A DNA stretch of 21,581 bases, from positions 1 to 21,581 of IMG/VR virus record IMGVR_UViG_3300010396_000423. The stretch is one strand, 5' to 3'. Origin of the DNA: a virus. Positions 1 to 7,810 of the stretch are shown piece after piece. Position 1 is the stretch's first letter. Every line of letters starts with the position of its first letter. The position numbers and the translations under genes were made by a program. The notes beneath the pieces are model-generated. The model saw only the letters and a list, made by a program, of their open reading frames with translations, did no database searches and was not told the origin of the DNA.

Positions 1-348
1 CGCGAGCTTGAGGCGTGGACGACCGGCTGGCGCAATACCAAAGGCTCGCCTATCGTCTATACGATCGAGACCGAGACCGCCAAGACTATCGCCGTCTATC
101 CGGTGCCCTCCGCGACTTCGCCGCCGATCGTTCCGGTTCATGGATTGCCGATCGGCGAGGATTATCAACCTGGCAACGGCATCGCGATCTATTCCGAGTA
201 TCGTCACGACCCGTTGCCGTACCTGACCATACCCATCGCTCTACTCATTCTCGCGCGCGAATATGCGCGTGAGAGCGACCATCAGGATTTCGCTTTCGGA
301 ACGGCCTGCAAATCGCTCGGTGATACACTGTTGGGGATGCTGCGATGA
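1..348 (+). CDS. Neck/adaptor-like virion protein, 3' part only
   Basis: The frame is open from the first base of the window and ends at a TGA, giving 115 residues of a protein whose start lies upstream. The visible part has a Trp-containing stretch (LEAWTTGWRN), a beta-rich middle ending in EYRHDPLPYLTIP, and a helical C-terminus (ALLILAREYARESDHQDFAFG). Short proteins with beta strands followed by C-terminal helices, sitting just before the long nozzle gene, are typical of podovirus head-to-tail adaptor or tail-tube components. That assignment rests on shape and position, not on a motif specific to the family. The stop overlaps the next start as ATGA, so the following gene is probably translated by coupling. 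It could also be another minor neck protein. Confidence 0.55.
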   Translation, partial: RELEAWTTGWRNTKGSPIVYTIETETAKTIAVYPVPSATSPPIVPVHGLPIGEDYQPGNGIAIYSEYRHDPLPYLTIPIALLILAREYARESDHQDFAFGTACKSLGDTLLGMLR

Positions 349-569
349 CCAATGATGAAATGAATCGGCTAGTATTTCTGGAGGCCCGCAAGCAACAATA
401 CGAATATGGCATACCAGCGGGGCTGCCTCGTGTCGAACGAGTGATGAATGAATTTATCGAAACGGCACAACTCGCTCTGGGATGCGGCAACGTGGGCGAC
501 TTCGAGGAATGGATTAGGTGCGCTGAGTATGCAGTACAGAAATGGAGAGCACTAGAGCGACTACGATGA
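345..569 (+). CDS. Small acidic/helical protein of unknown function
   Basis: This 74-residue protein starts at an ATG that overlaps the previous stop (ATGA). It is mostly predicted helix with several Glu and Arg residues (VERVMNEFIETAQLAL, FEEWIRCAEYAVQKW). I see no signal peptide, membrane segment or catalytic motif. The tight overlaps at both ends and the same strand as the flanking virion genes support a real gene. I do not recognise the family. A small chaperone or minor neck protein is possible from position but unproven. Confidence 0.6.
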   Translation: MTNDEMNRLVFLEARKQQYEYGIPAGLPRVERVMNEFIETAQLALGCGNVGDFEEWIRCAEYAVQKWRALERLR

Positions 570-784
570 AGCCAGTCAGCCGCCTTCAAATCGACCACAG
601 CAATTATCAAGGCGCGCGCTTGCACAACGACCTGAACAAGACGGTGCAGCAGACCAACGAGAACTTCCTGAGCCATCAGGCCATGATCGATGCCAATGTA
701 GCCAATATCGGTACATTGCAAACCCAACTGGCGTCCGCGCTCGCTCGTATCACCGCACTGGAAGCCTCGCAGAATGCCAGCTAA
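566..784 (+). CDS. Small coiled-coil-like protein
   Basis: I chose the ATG at 566 because it overlaps the previous stop as ATGA, like its neighbours. An in-frame ATG at 542 would add eight residues and deepen the overlap. The 72-residue product begins MKPVSRLQIDHSNYQ. Its second half has heptad-like spacing of hydrophobic residues (IDANVANIGTLQTQLASALARITALE), which suggests a coiled coil and oligomerisation. It ends 11 bases inside the following nozzle-like gene. Short coiled-coil proteins next to tail genes are often minor tail components or assembly factors. I do not recognise this one. Confidence 0.6.
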   Translation: MKPVSRLQIDHSNYQGARLHNDLNKTVQQTNENFLSHQAMIDANVANIGTLQTQLASALARITALEASQNAS

Positions 785-3527
785 GCGCATCAGCTTCACT
801 AATTTCGATCGGCGCTTGGTGCTCTCCGGCGGCCGCGAGCAGACCGGACAGGCGGCGATGCGCCGCGCATCCGGTATCGCTCCCGAACTCACGATCTCTG
901 TGCTATCGCGATGGGGTTCGGAACTGCTTTACAACATCGCCGCGATCCAGACCTATTACTGGAATGGCGCGCGCTACCAGTACGACGGTGCGAATCTCTA
1001 CAAGAACGGCTCGTCGATCGTCTCCGGGTTTAACGGCTCACGCATCACCTTCAATTCGATGCCTCCGCAAGCCGGGTTAAACGATTATCTTTTCATTCTC
1101 GGCGGCGGCAAGACTCCATTCAAAATCAGCCCGACTGGCACCATCTCGAACTGGGGAATCGTCGCACCGGTCAATCAACTAGTCGCGACCAACGTCGCGC
1201 AAGACCAGATCGTAATCGATAGCTTCGTGAATCACCATGCGAACTACACTACCGGCAACTGCACTCTGGCCGATGAATCGACGATCGTGGCGGTCGGAGC
1301 CGGCTCTCTTAATGTAAACCCCGGCAGCACGGGGGCTTACGACTTCTACCAAAATTACGCATCGGCGCTGAATTTAGCGCAATACGGTAACGGCGATCTG
1401 TCGCTCAATACCGATGTGTTCCAGATGTGGATATACATCGATTCCTATCCGACCAACGTCAGCACCGCGACGTGGCTTGAAATCGACTTTGATGTTGACG
1501 ATCAGACTTTCAAAAAGAACTGGTATTCCTGCTCGATCGGACTGATCCCGGCGACGGCGCCCAATCCGCGCTTGCCGCTTCATCACAATGTCAATGTCAC
1601 CTATGTCTTTCAGGTCGGCCAGTGGATTCAAGTCACGATTCCGAAGTCCGAGTTCAACCGCAACGGCACGGAATATCAACTCGACTGGTCAATGGTGCAA
1701 GCGATTCGCTTCAAGGGCGGCAATTTTATCGGCACAGGTCATATCTATCTCGATAATCTAACCTTGTCGGGCGGATGTGCGATGGGCGCCGGGCCTGCGG
1801 TGGGCAATGGTGGAAGCGAATATGACTACTACACCACTTATCTGAATCTGACGACTGGCTCGGAATCGAACGGCCAGCAGACACCGACCAAAGTATTCAA
1901 TGTGCAGGATAACAAGGTCTCGCTGACCAATGTGCCGATCTCGCCAGACGCGCAGGTGACCGCGCGCAACCTATATCGCTCGTCGGCTCAGGTGCTGGCC
2001 GGCGCGGTATTCCCGGCCTATTATCTCGATACTATCTGGGACAATTCGACGACAACTTACACCGACAACACGGCGGACTTCTCGGTGCCGCTGGTGCAGA
2101 CGCCGTGGGTCGCAAATATCGTGGTGCAGCCGTCCGATCCGACTAATCCGAGTACGGCGAATTACTACATCGACGCTGGCAACGGTTATTACTTTCTGCT
2201 GACGACGCCAGGGACGACCGGCATCCAGCCGCCGGCGTGGGTTATTCCGACCACGCAGTGGTCGCCATTTTCCATTTTCTTGCTCAATGAGACCGTGGCG
2301 CCGCTCAAGGCCAACGGACAATTCTGGATCGTGACGACGCCGGGAACTTCCGGTGTTATTCAGCCGAATTGGGCGGCATCTCCGGCGGTCGGTGCTACTA
2401 TCACCGATGGAACCGTGGTGTGGACGAATCAGGGCACGCAAGTGACAGTGGACGGCTCGGCGGTGTGGACGTTTCAGGGAATCAATTCGACCAATACGCT
2501 TTCGCAAACACCGCTTCTGTTCGATAACACGCCCCCGCAAAGCACATATGGCGATGCGTTCGGGCCGTTTCAGGGTTCGATGATTTGGACTCGCGACAGC
2601 GCCGCGCCCGGCTACGTCTATGTCTCGCCGCCGGGACGCCCGGAAGGCGTCGGACAGGCATATCTCGTATCGAGTTCCAACGATCCCATGCAGAAGGTCG
2701 TCGAATGGGATGGCATCATCTGGGCGATTTCGACACAACGGGCCTACCAGAGCAACGGTTCCTATCCGGCACTCAGTTTTCCAACCGTTGATGACTCACT
2801 GGGAACGTTACAGCCTTATACGGTCGTCGCGATCAAACTCATCGGTATCATGTACTGGGCGCCGGATGGCATTCGCATCTTGAATTGGTCGGGATCTGTG
2901 CTCATCGGTTTCAGGGAACTGGCGCCGATCTTCCGGAGCCAATCCGAAGAGAATGTCCCGGCGTGGAATGAGACGACCGGGCCGGTCTGGGCCGAAGAGA
3001 TGCGCAACGAGGTTATCTTCTCGGATGGTACGACTCTCACGCTCGGATTGACCTACGACGGCACCAGCGCGCCCGTGTGGCGTCAGCCTGGGCAGATTCT
3101 GACGGCGGGTTACTACGAGCATCAGACCGGCGAATTTCAGGCCGCATGGGGCGGCAATGTATATCTGTTCGAGCATCCGGGGTCGTTACAGGACGGTTCG
3201 ACACCGATCCCGTATGAGATTCAGTCTCCCGGCGATATGCCCGACAGCGGCGCGCAATTCACGGGGCAGCGCCTCTATTTGAACATCAATCCGAACGTAT
3301 CGAGCGTTCCGCAAGTCATTACGCCGAGCCTCATTGTCGATGGCACGGTCAATGCTTTACCCGCGATCACGGCGACGGGGCGGCAGATGTTCGAGCTGCC
3401 GATCAGTCAGTATCATGGACGCTTGTTCGAGGGTGTGCGTCTCGAGGGTAGTCTGACGGGCAGGATCGAGGTTTTCAGGATCGAGGCCGACGTGTGGCTC
3501 GGGGAGCAGCAGGAGACCAATGATTGA
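774..3527 (+). CDS. Tail nozzle/hub-like protein with an inserted carbohydrate-binding-type domain
   Basis: The 917-residue product has the pattern of large podovirus nozzle or hub proteins. Near the N-terminus is an Arg/Ala-rich opening and a short-strand segment (LLYNIAAIQTYYWNGARYQY, residues 51-70). Residues about 600-760 hold repeated strand units of a beta-propeller type (GYVYVSPPGRPEG, VEWDGIIWAIS, IGIMYWAPDGIRIL). Residues about 147-335 look like an inserted jelly-roll or galactose-binding-type module, with WIQVTIPKSEF, AIRFKGG and HIYLDNLTLSGG. Residues about 470-570 carry a repeated motif of the type TTPGTxG-P-W-DGTVVWTNQG seen in phage tail proteins. GGAAG lies about nine bases before the ATG. 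The gene overlaps its neighbours at both ends. P22 gp10-like or T7 gp12-like roles are inferred from size and order; a tailspike is the main alternative. Confidence 0.6.
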   Translation: MPAKRISFTNFDRRLVLSGGREQTGQAAMRRASGIAPELTISVLSRWGSELLYNIAAIQTYYWNGARYQYDGANLYKNGSSIVSGFNGSRITFNSMPPQAGLNDYLFILGGGKTPFKISPTGTISNWGIVAPVNQLVATNVAQDQIVIDSFVNHHANYTTGNCTLADESTIVAVGAGSLNVNPGSTGAYDFYQNYASALNLAQYGNGDLSLNTDVFQMWIYIDSYPTNVSTATWLEIDFDVDDQTFKKNWYSCSIGLIPATAPNPRLPLHHNVNVTYVFQVGQWIQVTIPKSEFNRNGTEYQLDWSMVQAIRFKGGNFIGTGHIYLDNLTLSGGCAMGAGPAVGNGGSEYDYYTTYLNLTTGSESNGQQTPTKVFNVQDNKVSLTNVPISPDAQVTARNLYRSSAQVLAGAVFPAYYLDTIWDNSTTTYTDNTADFSVPLVQTPWVANIVVQPSDPTNPSTANYYIDAGNGYYFLLTTPGTTGIQPPAWVIPTTQWSPFSIFLLNETVAPLKANGQFWIVTTPGTSGVIQPNWAASPAVGATITDGTVVWTNQGTQVTVDGSAVWTFQGINSTNTLSQTPLLFDNTPPQSTYGDAFGPFQGSMIWTRDSAAPGYVYVSPPGRPEGVGQAYLVSSSNDPMQKVVEWDGIIWAISTQRAYQSNGSYPALSFPTVDDSLGTLQPYTVVAIKLIGIMYWAPDGIRILNWSGSVLIGFRELAPIFRSQSEENVPAWNETTGPVWAEEMRNEVIFSDGTTLTLGLTYDGTSAPVWRQPGQILTAGYYEHQTGEFQAAWGGNVYLFEHPGSLQDGSTPIPYEIQSPGDMPDSGAQFTGQRLYLNINPNVSSVPQVITPSLIVDGTVNALPAITATGRQMFELPISQYHGRLFEGVRLEGSLTGRIEVFRIEADVWLGEQQETND

Positions 3528-3702
3528 CGACGAACGCTTGGATAAACTGATCAGTTACGTTTCGCATCTCGCGCAAGCGAACGCGGAAGCGGTCACTATT
3601 AAACCAGCATTTCAGGCGATTCCGCTGGTAGCAGATCCGACGGAAGCGTTGGAAATCATGTCGGAATTACGAGAGCGGAGACGCCACGCGAAAGAATCGT
3701 GA
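3520..3702 (+). CDS. Small protein of unknown function
   Basis: This 60-residue protein starts at an ATG inside the last codons of the nozzle-like gene (8-base overlap). AGGAG lies four bases upstream and GGGGAG a little further. The sequence is helical at both ends (LDKLISYVSHLAQANAEAV and EALEIMSELRERRRHAKES), with a basic C-terminus. I find no recognisable domain. Its stop overlaps a GTG start as GTGA. Its place between the tail hub and a GNAT-like gene suggests a minor structural or assembly role, but this is only inferred. Confidence 0.55.
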   Translation: MIDDERLDKLISYVSHLAQANAEAVTIKPAFQAIPLVADPTEALEIMSELRERRRHAKES

Positions 3703-4472
3703 TCGAATACGACCGCGATAAGCACGAAATGCTGGTGGTGAACTGGTACGTGCAGGAACTCGCGGCTAAGCCTGCCGAGTTCGCCAACCTGTTCGCCAAG
3801 CCGCTGCGCAACCTGACCGAGATTCTGTTCTGGTCGGCGCGAACGGTGAAGCTCTATTTCGAGCTGGACATTCGTGGCATCTGGATTGCTTCATGGGTCG
3901 AGCCTTGCATGAGCGGCGCGTACTGGGGCGTCTGGGTGCGTGAGGACAAGCGCAAGAGTAAGGCCATGCTTGCTCACGTCAACCAATCGCTCGATTTCGC
4001 GCTGACGCATTTCCCCGTGTTGATGGCTCCGACGAAGCAACCGCGCCTGCAAAAGGAGATGGAACGGCTAGGCTGGATTAGAGAAGGGCAAATACCGCAC
4101 CTATTTGACGGTGACGCGGCAGGCGTATATTGGTTAGACAAGGAGTCTCGCGATGCCAGGTTCGGGCGGCGGAAAAAGTTCAAGCAGCACAAGCAGCCAA
4201 TCGAGTCCCTACGCCCCGATCTTGGCCGCGATCGGTTCGCAGATGTGGAATACGGCGAAGCCGGTGTACCAGACCTACGCGAATCAGGCGAACGAGGCGC
4301 TGAAAACGGGCGGAGTGAACGCGAACATACCGAGCATCAACGCAGCCGTGGACGCCTCAAGGCAAAGCTCAAGCCAAAGCGAAACGCAGACGCGGCAAAG
4401 GCTCGCGCAATCGGGACTAGAAGGCACTCCGTTCGCACAGACGATACTCGCACAGGAGCAGGGGACGGATAA
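3699..4472 (+). CDS. GNAT-like acetyltransferase-fold protein with a long overprinted C-terminus
   Basis: The gene starts at GTG overlapping the previous stop (GTGA). The first 150 residues resemble phage GNAT-fold proteins often found beside podovirus tail genes. Features are a strand pair (YFELDIRGIWIASWVEP), a segment after it (YWGVWVREDKRKSKAMLAHV) where GNATs bind acetyl-CoA, a helix (LDFALTHF) and a final part with MERLGWIREGQ and YWLDKE. The usual Gln/Arg-x-x-Gly-x-Gly/Ala pocket motif is not evident, so catalysis is uncertain. The frame then stays open for another 107 residues of Arg-rich, low-order sequence inside the next gene. That tail looks like the shadow of the other frame, so either the tail is overprinted or an earlier stop was lost. 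Confidence 0.6.
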   Translation: MIEYDRDKHEMLVVNWYVQELAAKPAEFANLFAKPLRNLTEILFWSARTVKLYFELDIRGIWIASWVEPCMSGAYWGVWVREDKRKSKAMLAHVNQSLDFALTHFPVLMAPTKQPRLQKEMERLGWIREGQIPHLFDGDAAGVYWLDKESRDARFGRRKKFKQHKQPIESLRPDLGRDRFADVEYGEAGVPDLRESGERGAENGRSEREHTEHQRSRGRLKAKLKPKRNADAAKARAIGTRRHSVRTDDTRTGAGDG

Positions 4473-4683
4473 CGCGCGCACGGGAGCCATTCCGGCCGAC
4501 GCGACACAGGCATTCATCTCGCAGGCGGTGCCGACTGTATTGAACGAAGGCAACGCGGGCATCGGCGCACTTGGCACGGCTGGTGGCCTCGACATCAATA
4601 CAAAATCCACCAGTACGCCGAGCTTTTGGGACACCTTTATGCAGGGTGCGGGCATCGGTGCTACGGCATTCGCGGGAGCATAA
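4153..4683 (+). CDS. Internal virion-type protein (Ser/Gly-rich start)
   Basis: An AAGGAG lies at 4139-4144, eight bases before the ATG, and strongly supports this start even though it lies inside the GNAT-like frame. The 176-residue product opens with a Gly/Ser-rich segment (MPGSGGGKSSSSTSSQSS). It continues as Ala/Gln/Ser-rich helical sequence with the pattern RQRLAQSGLEGTPFAQTIL, common in phage internal or ejection-type proteins. It ends with a small hydrophobic Gly/Ala stretch (GAGIGATAFAGA) that could touch a membrane. No enzyme motif is seen. It is the first of three consecutive proteins of this character. A role in the virion interior or DNA ejection is inferred from composition and order. 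Confidence 0.65.
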   Translation: MPGSGGGKSSSSTSSQSSPYAPILAAIGSQMWNTAKPVYQTYANQANEALKTGGVNANIPSINAAVDASRQSSSQSETQTRQRLAQSGLEGTPFAQTILAQEQGTDNARTGAIPADATQAFISQAVPTVLNEGNAGIGALGTAGGLDINTKSTSTPSFWDTFMQGAGIGATAFAGA

Positions 4684-5702
4684 TGGGCGCAGCACTAGGC
4701 ATGATCCTTGGCGCAGGCGCGCGGATGCTCGGCAACGAGGCGGCGGATAAGCGGCAGCAAAAACAGCAGGCCGATCAGCATTTCCTCGAAACCATCGACG
4801 AGCACATGAAGGCGCATCCCGAAGATGCGGCCAATCCCGAATTTGCCAAGTACGGCAAGAAGATTTACGGTGAACATTGGGAGCCGATGCAGCAGATTCT
4901 CGGCTTCGCGGCGCAAGCCAAGCAGAAAGAGGACGCCCAGTTCCAGCAGCTAACTGGTGGCGGTGGTGGTCAGCCCGCTCCGCAAGGCGCTGCGCCCCAG
5001 CAAGGACAGCCGCGGCCGGTCGGCGCGCAACAACCGCAAACGCCCGACGAATGGGAAGCCTATCGTCACAAACTGATTCAGGCGCGCGGCCATTTTACCG
5101 ATCCGGCGCATCTCAAGGCGCTCGACGATGAAATCGCCTTTGCCAAAGACCAGACCGACAAGGCGGAGCATCACCAGGAGTTCGAGCAGACCCAGCAGCG
5201 CATCGCGCAGAACGAACAGACATTGACGGCGCTGCGTCAGCAGGGCATGGAAGATTCGCAGGAAGCCCGCGCAACGATGGTCGCGCTACGTCAGTCAGAA
5301 ATCCAGTCGCAAGATCAGTTCCGCACGATGATGGCCGGTTTCAAGGAATCCGAGGACAAGTCGCAGAATCAGGCTCGATTGACGACTGCGGTCAGTTCGT
5401 TGCAGGCACGGGCAAAGGCGATCGCTGCGTTGCCGCCCGACCAGTTCAAACCGCTCCTTCCCGGCTACAACGCCAATGTGAAGTTGCTCAAGAAGCAGTT
5501 GAAGGACACAGGCCTCGGTGACGTAGCAGATGGAATTGAACCGCTCAAGGCCGAGACGGTTTCGACGTGGGGCGGCTATGGCCCGAATAAGGAGCAACTC
5601 GCGCCTGACGAAAGTGGTGCCGCATCGGCCCCCGTTACGGCCACGAACGACAAGGGCGAGAAAATTCAGTGGGACGGCAAAGCATGGAATCCGGTGAAAT
5701 AG
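4683..5702 (+). CDS. Internal virion-type protein (Gln-rich, coiled-coil-like)
   Basis: I start it at the ATG at 4683, which shares a base with the previous stop (TAATG), rather than at an in-frame ATG at 4626. The 339-residue product begins with a small hydrophobic Gly/Ala segment (MGAALGMILGAGARMLG). It continues as long polar helices rich in Gln, Lys and Glu (ADKRQQKQQADQHFLETIDE; HHQEFEQTQQRIAQNEQTL). A Gly/Pro/Gln linker lies near residues 97-120. The C-terminus ends GEKIQWDGKAWNPVK, a short strand-like cap. Hydrophobic N-terminus plus long coiled coils fits phage ejection or internal proteins. I do not recognise a named family. Confidence 0.65.
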   Translation: MGAALGMILGAGARMLGNEAADKRQQKQQADQHFLETIDEHMKAHPEDAANPEFAKYGKKIYGEHWEPMQQILGFAAQAKQKEDAQFQQLTGGGGGQPAPQGAAPQQGQPRPVGAQQPQTPDEWEAYRHKLIQARGHFTDPAHLKALDDEIAFAKDQTDKAEHHQEFEQTQQRIAQNEQTLTALRQQGMEDSQEARATMVALRQSEIQSQDQFRTMMAGFKESEDKSQNQARLTTAVSSLQARAKAIAALPPDQFKPLLPGYNANVKLLKKQLKDTGLGDVADGIEPLKAETVSTWGGYGPNKEQLAPDESGAASAPVTATNDKGEKIQWDGKAWNPVK

Positions 5703-5703
5703 A

Positions 5704-7662
5704 ATGGGTGGCACGCCGACGCCACCGCCGGGATTCAAACTGGGCGCTCCCCCGCCACCGCCCGGTTTCAAACTAGACAATTCTCCGTCTGTGATGGACC
5801 CGAAGAGTCAGCCGACTCTGGGTCAGAAATTCAAACAGATCGGTAAGTCTCTTGCCGCTCCCGTCGCAGGCATGGGTACGGCTGTAGAAGGTGCGGAAAT
5901 CGGCGGCGCGCTCGCCGGTCCACCCGGCGCAATTGGTGGCGCTGCCATCGGCGGCATGGCCGCTCCGTTTGTCGAGCACGCCACGCAATCAGCCGTTACC
6001 GGCCAACCGTACCAGCCCGTCTCGCGATCGGAAGTCATCAAATCCGCGGTCACCAATGCGGCCTTTACTGGCGCGGGGGAAGTCGGCGGTGCGTTGACGA
6101 AACGCGCGCAAGTCGAGGACGCTGTTCGTGAAGAACTGCAAAACTTGCCGCAAGCGCAGCGGACGACAGCGCGCGTGAAACAGATTCGGCAGGCGATTCA
6201 GGATCGCGTCGAGACCGCTGCTGGCAATACAGCCAAAGTCAGCGTGCAGGATTTGCGCAATCGCAATTTCTGGAAGGCTCACGGCCTGAACGACGAACAG
6301 ATCGATAGCGTACTCAAAAGTCCCGATTTGCAGGCGCAACTTGCACAATCGATCAAGGCTGGCGGCCAGTACAAAGACTCGTTTCAAAACATTCTGAACC
6401 ACCAGCGAGCAGACTTCACCAATCGCTTCGATACAGCCTATGGTGGCCTCAAGGAAACGCCGATTCCGACACAACCAGTCGGACAGGCTATCAAGGGCGT
6501 TTACGATCAACTGGGAACGGAACGGCAACTCAGCCCGGGATTGAAGAAATTCCTTGATTCCAAGTTGGCGGAATTTGGACAAACGGACAATGCGGCGCCC
6601 GACGTGTCGTATGGAAAGACGGCCGCATCGAATGAACAGATTGAGAAGTTGAATCAGCGTATCAAGGCTGAGAAAAAAGGAATGATTCCGCCGGCGAAAG
6701 CTGAGCTTCCGGCCCATGAATTGCGCGACTTCATCACAGAACTCAATGAGCATCTTCCGCGCGGTGCCAGCCAGATCGACAAGATGGCCGTGCAACAAGT
6801 GGAGCAGGCCGCAGAGAAATCCTTCGACGCGGGCCTGAAAGAGGCGGGTGCGAAGCCGGAACAGTTGGCGAGTTTTGAGGCTATCCGACAAGACTATCGC
6901 CGCTTTATGAATACCGTGCGGGAACTCGATCCGCGCTCCGCAGATTATGGCAAACAAGTCGGTGATCTCTTATTTGATCCGATGGCGAAAGACTCAGAAA
7001 CCGCGCTGAACTTCATGAGTATGGCGAAAGCCGCCGAAGCTGCGCGACCAGGCCAAGTCATGCCGCAATTGCGCGAAGCATTTCTCCAGAAGGCGCTTGC
7101 TGAGTCTCGCGTCGGCGGCGCGCCGATGGACGAACTCAAGATGCTTCAGAAGCTCCAGAGAACATGGGGCACGGACAAGAACGCACGCGCGGTTATGGGT
7201 GAAATGTTCGGCAAGGACTCGCCGCTGGCAGATCCGGCGCAATTCACGAAGGTTGTCGATACGGTTAACCATCCTGAACCGCTCAAACTCGCTATCTCGC
7301 AGCCGGGTATGGCGCGATCTATTCTTTCCAGCAAGTATTTTCAGGGCATGATTTCGGCCGGACTGGCGGAATCCATGATGGGTCTCAAGCCGACTTCATT
7401 CTTTCAGGGGCTATTGGGTGAAAAAGGGCCGGAAGTGCAGACGATCGCGATTATATCGGCGCTGGCAGGGCCAAAAGTTATCGACTTCATGGTGAAAAGT
7501 GGCGATTCACCATTGCAGCGCGCCGCCGTCGCGTTCCTGACCAATCCCAATGCGGATAATGCTATTCGTTACGCGGGAAGATTGGCCGGCGGAGTCAGTA
7601 CGGCAATGAACGGAATGCCGAGTCCTCAAGAGACTGCCGATAGTGCTTCAGTCAACCCCTGA
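5704..7662 (+). CDS. Large internal/ejection-type virion protein
   Basis: The 652-residue product begins with a tandem motif, PPPGFKL repeated at about residues 7-13 and 18-24. A Gly/Ala-rich hydrophobic stretch (residues about 51-90, containing GAEIGGALAGPPGAIGGAAI) follows and could insert in a membrane. A long helical, Gln/Lys/Glu-rich body comes next. A further Ala/Gly-rich hydrophobic part lies near residues 540-600 (QTIAIISALAGPKVIDFMV). No lysozyme or transglycosylase motif is visible. This is the largest of three adjacent internal-type proteins, as in podoviruses whose ejected proteins form a channel across the envelope. It starts two bases after the previous stop, with GGTGA about six bases upstream. 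The role is inferred from composition and order. Confidence 0.65.
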   Translation: MGGTPTPPPGFKLGAPPPPPGFKLDNSPSVMDPKSQPTLGQKFKQIGKSLAAPVAGMGTAVEGAEIGGALAGPPGAIGGAAIGGMAAPFVEHATQSAVTGQPYQPVSRSEVIKSAVTNAAFTGAGEVGGALTKRAQVEDAVREELQNLPQAQRTTARVKQIRQAIQDRVETAAGNTAKVSVQDLRNRNFWKAHGLNDEQIDSVLKSPDLQAQLAQSIKAGGQYKDSFQNILNHQRADFTNRFDTAYGGLKETPIPTQPVGQAIKGVYDQLGTERQLSPGLKKFLDSKLAEFGQTDNAAPDVSYGKTAASNEQIEKLNQRIKAEKKGMIPPAKAELPAHELRDFITELNEHLPRGASQIDKMAVQQVEQAAEKSFDAGLKEAGAKPEQLASFEAIRQDYRRFMNTVRELDPRSADYGKQVGDLLFDPMAKDSETALNFMSMAKAAEAARPGQVMPQLREAFLQKALAESRVGGAPMDELKMLQKLQRTWGTDKNARAVMGEMFGKDSPLADPAQFTKVVDTVNHPEPLKLAISQPGMARSILSSKYFQGMISAGLAESMMGLKPTSFFQGLLGEKGPEVQTIAIISALAGPKVIDFMVKSGDSPLQRAAVAFLTNPNADNAIRYAGRLAGGVSTAMNGMPSPQETADSASVNP

Positions 7663-7810
7663 AATACTGGCGATCGCGATCTCGCTCGATGAGGGTATCG
7701 CGAAGCTGACGGCTGGCGAGCAGCAGCTTGCCATTCAGCGCATGGAAGTGCGGCTACGAGTGCAAATGAAGGTCACGAATGCTAATCAATTGGCAAGTCA
7801 TTCCGCATAG
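7643..7810 (+). CDS. Short ORF, hypothetical 55-residue protein
   Basis: A GTG-start ORF of 55 codons bridges the gap between the large internal protein and the HEFIE protein, overlapping the first by 20 bases and the second by 32. Its sequence is a plausible amphipathic helix (ILAIAISLDEGIAKLTAGEQ, then RMEVRLRVQMKV). The Shine-Dalgarno match is weak (AAGAG about 10 bases upstream). Without it, about 115 bases would be non-coding, which is unusual in this densely packed window. It could be a chance ORF; function unknown. Confidence 0.4.
   Translation: MLQSTPEILAIAISLDEGIAKLTAGEQQLAIQRMEVRLRVQMKVTNANQLASHSA

Noticed and set aside
245-892. A 215-residue reverse ORF crossing four + strand genes
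   Set aside because: It spans several junctions of coupled + strand genes and its sequence shows no coherent domain.
4105-4131. TTGACG and TATATT with a 15-base spacer upstream of the gene at 4153
   Set aside because: The spacer is shorter, its sequence does not match the shared motif, and it is inside the coding part of the GNAT-like gene; only a weak chance promoter.
4170-4180. GGAAAAAG run as a possible programmed frameshift site joining the GNAT-like frame to the next gene
   Set aside because: A -1 slip here leads to a third frame, not the frame of the gene at 4153, and the heptamer does not fit the XXXYYYZ form; the downstream gene also has its own strong ribosome-binding site.
5989-6957. 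A 322-residue reverse ORF inside the large internal protein
   Set aside because: It lies antisense to a gene with clear protein-like composition and is rich in Arg, Leu and Cys without domain structure, so it is taken as a shadow.
5704-7662. The 652-residue protein as a tape measure
   Set aside because: It is short for one, there are no tail tube, chaperone or baseplate genes around it, and its Gly/Ala hydrophobic patches fit internal or ejection proteins better.
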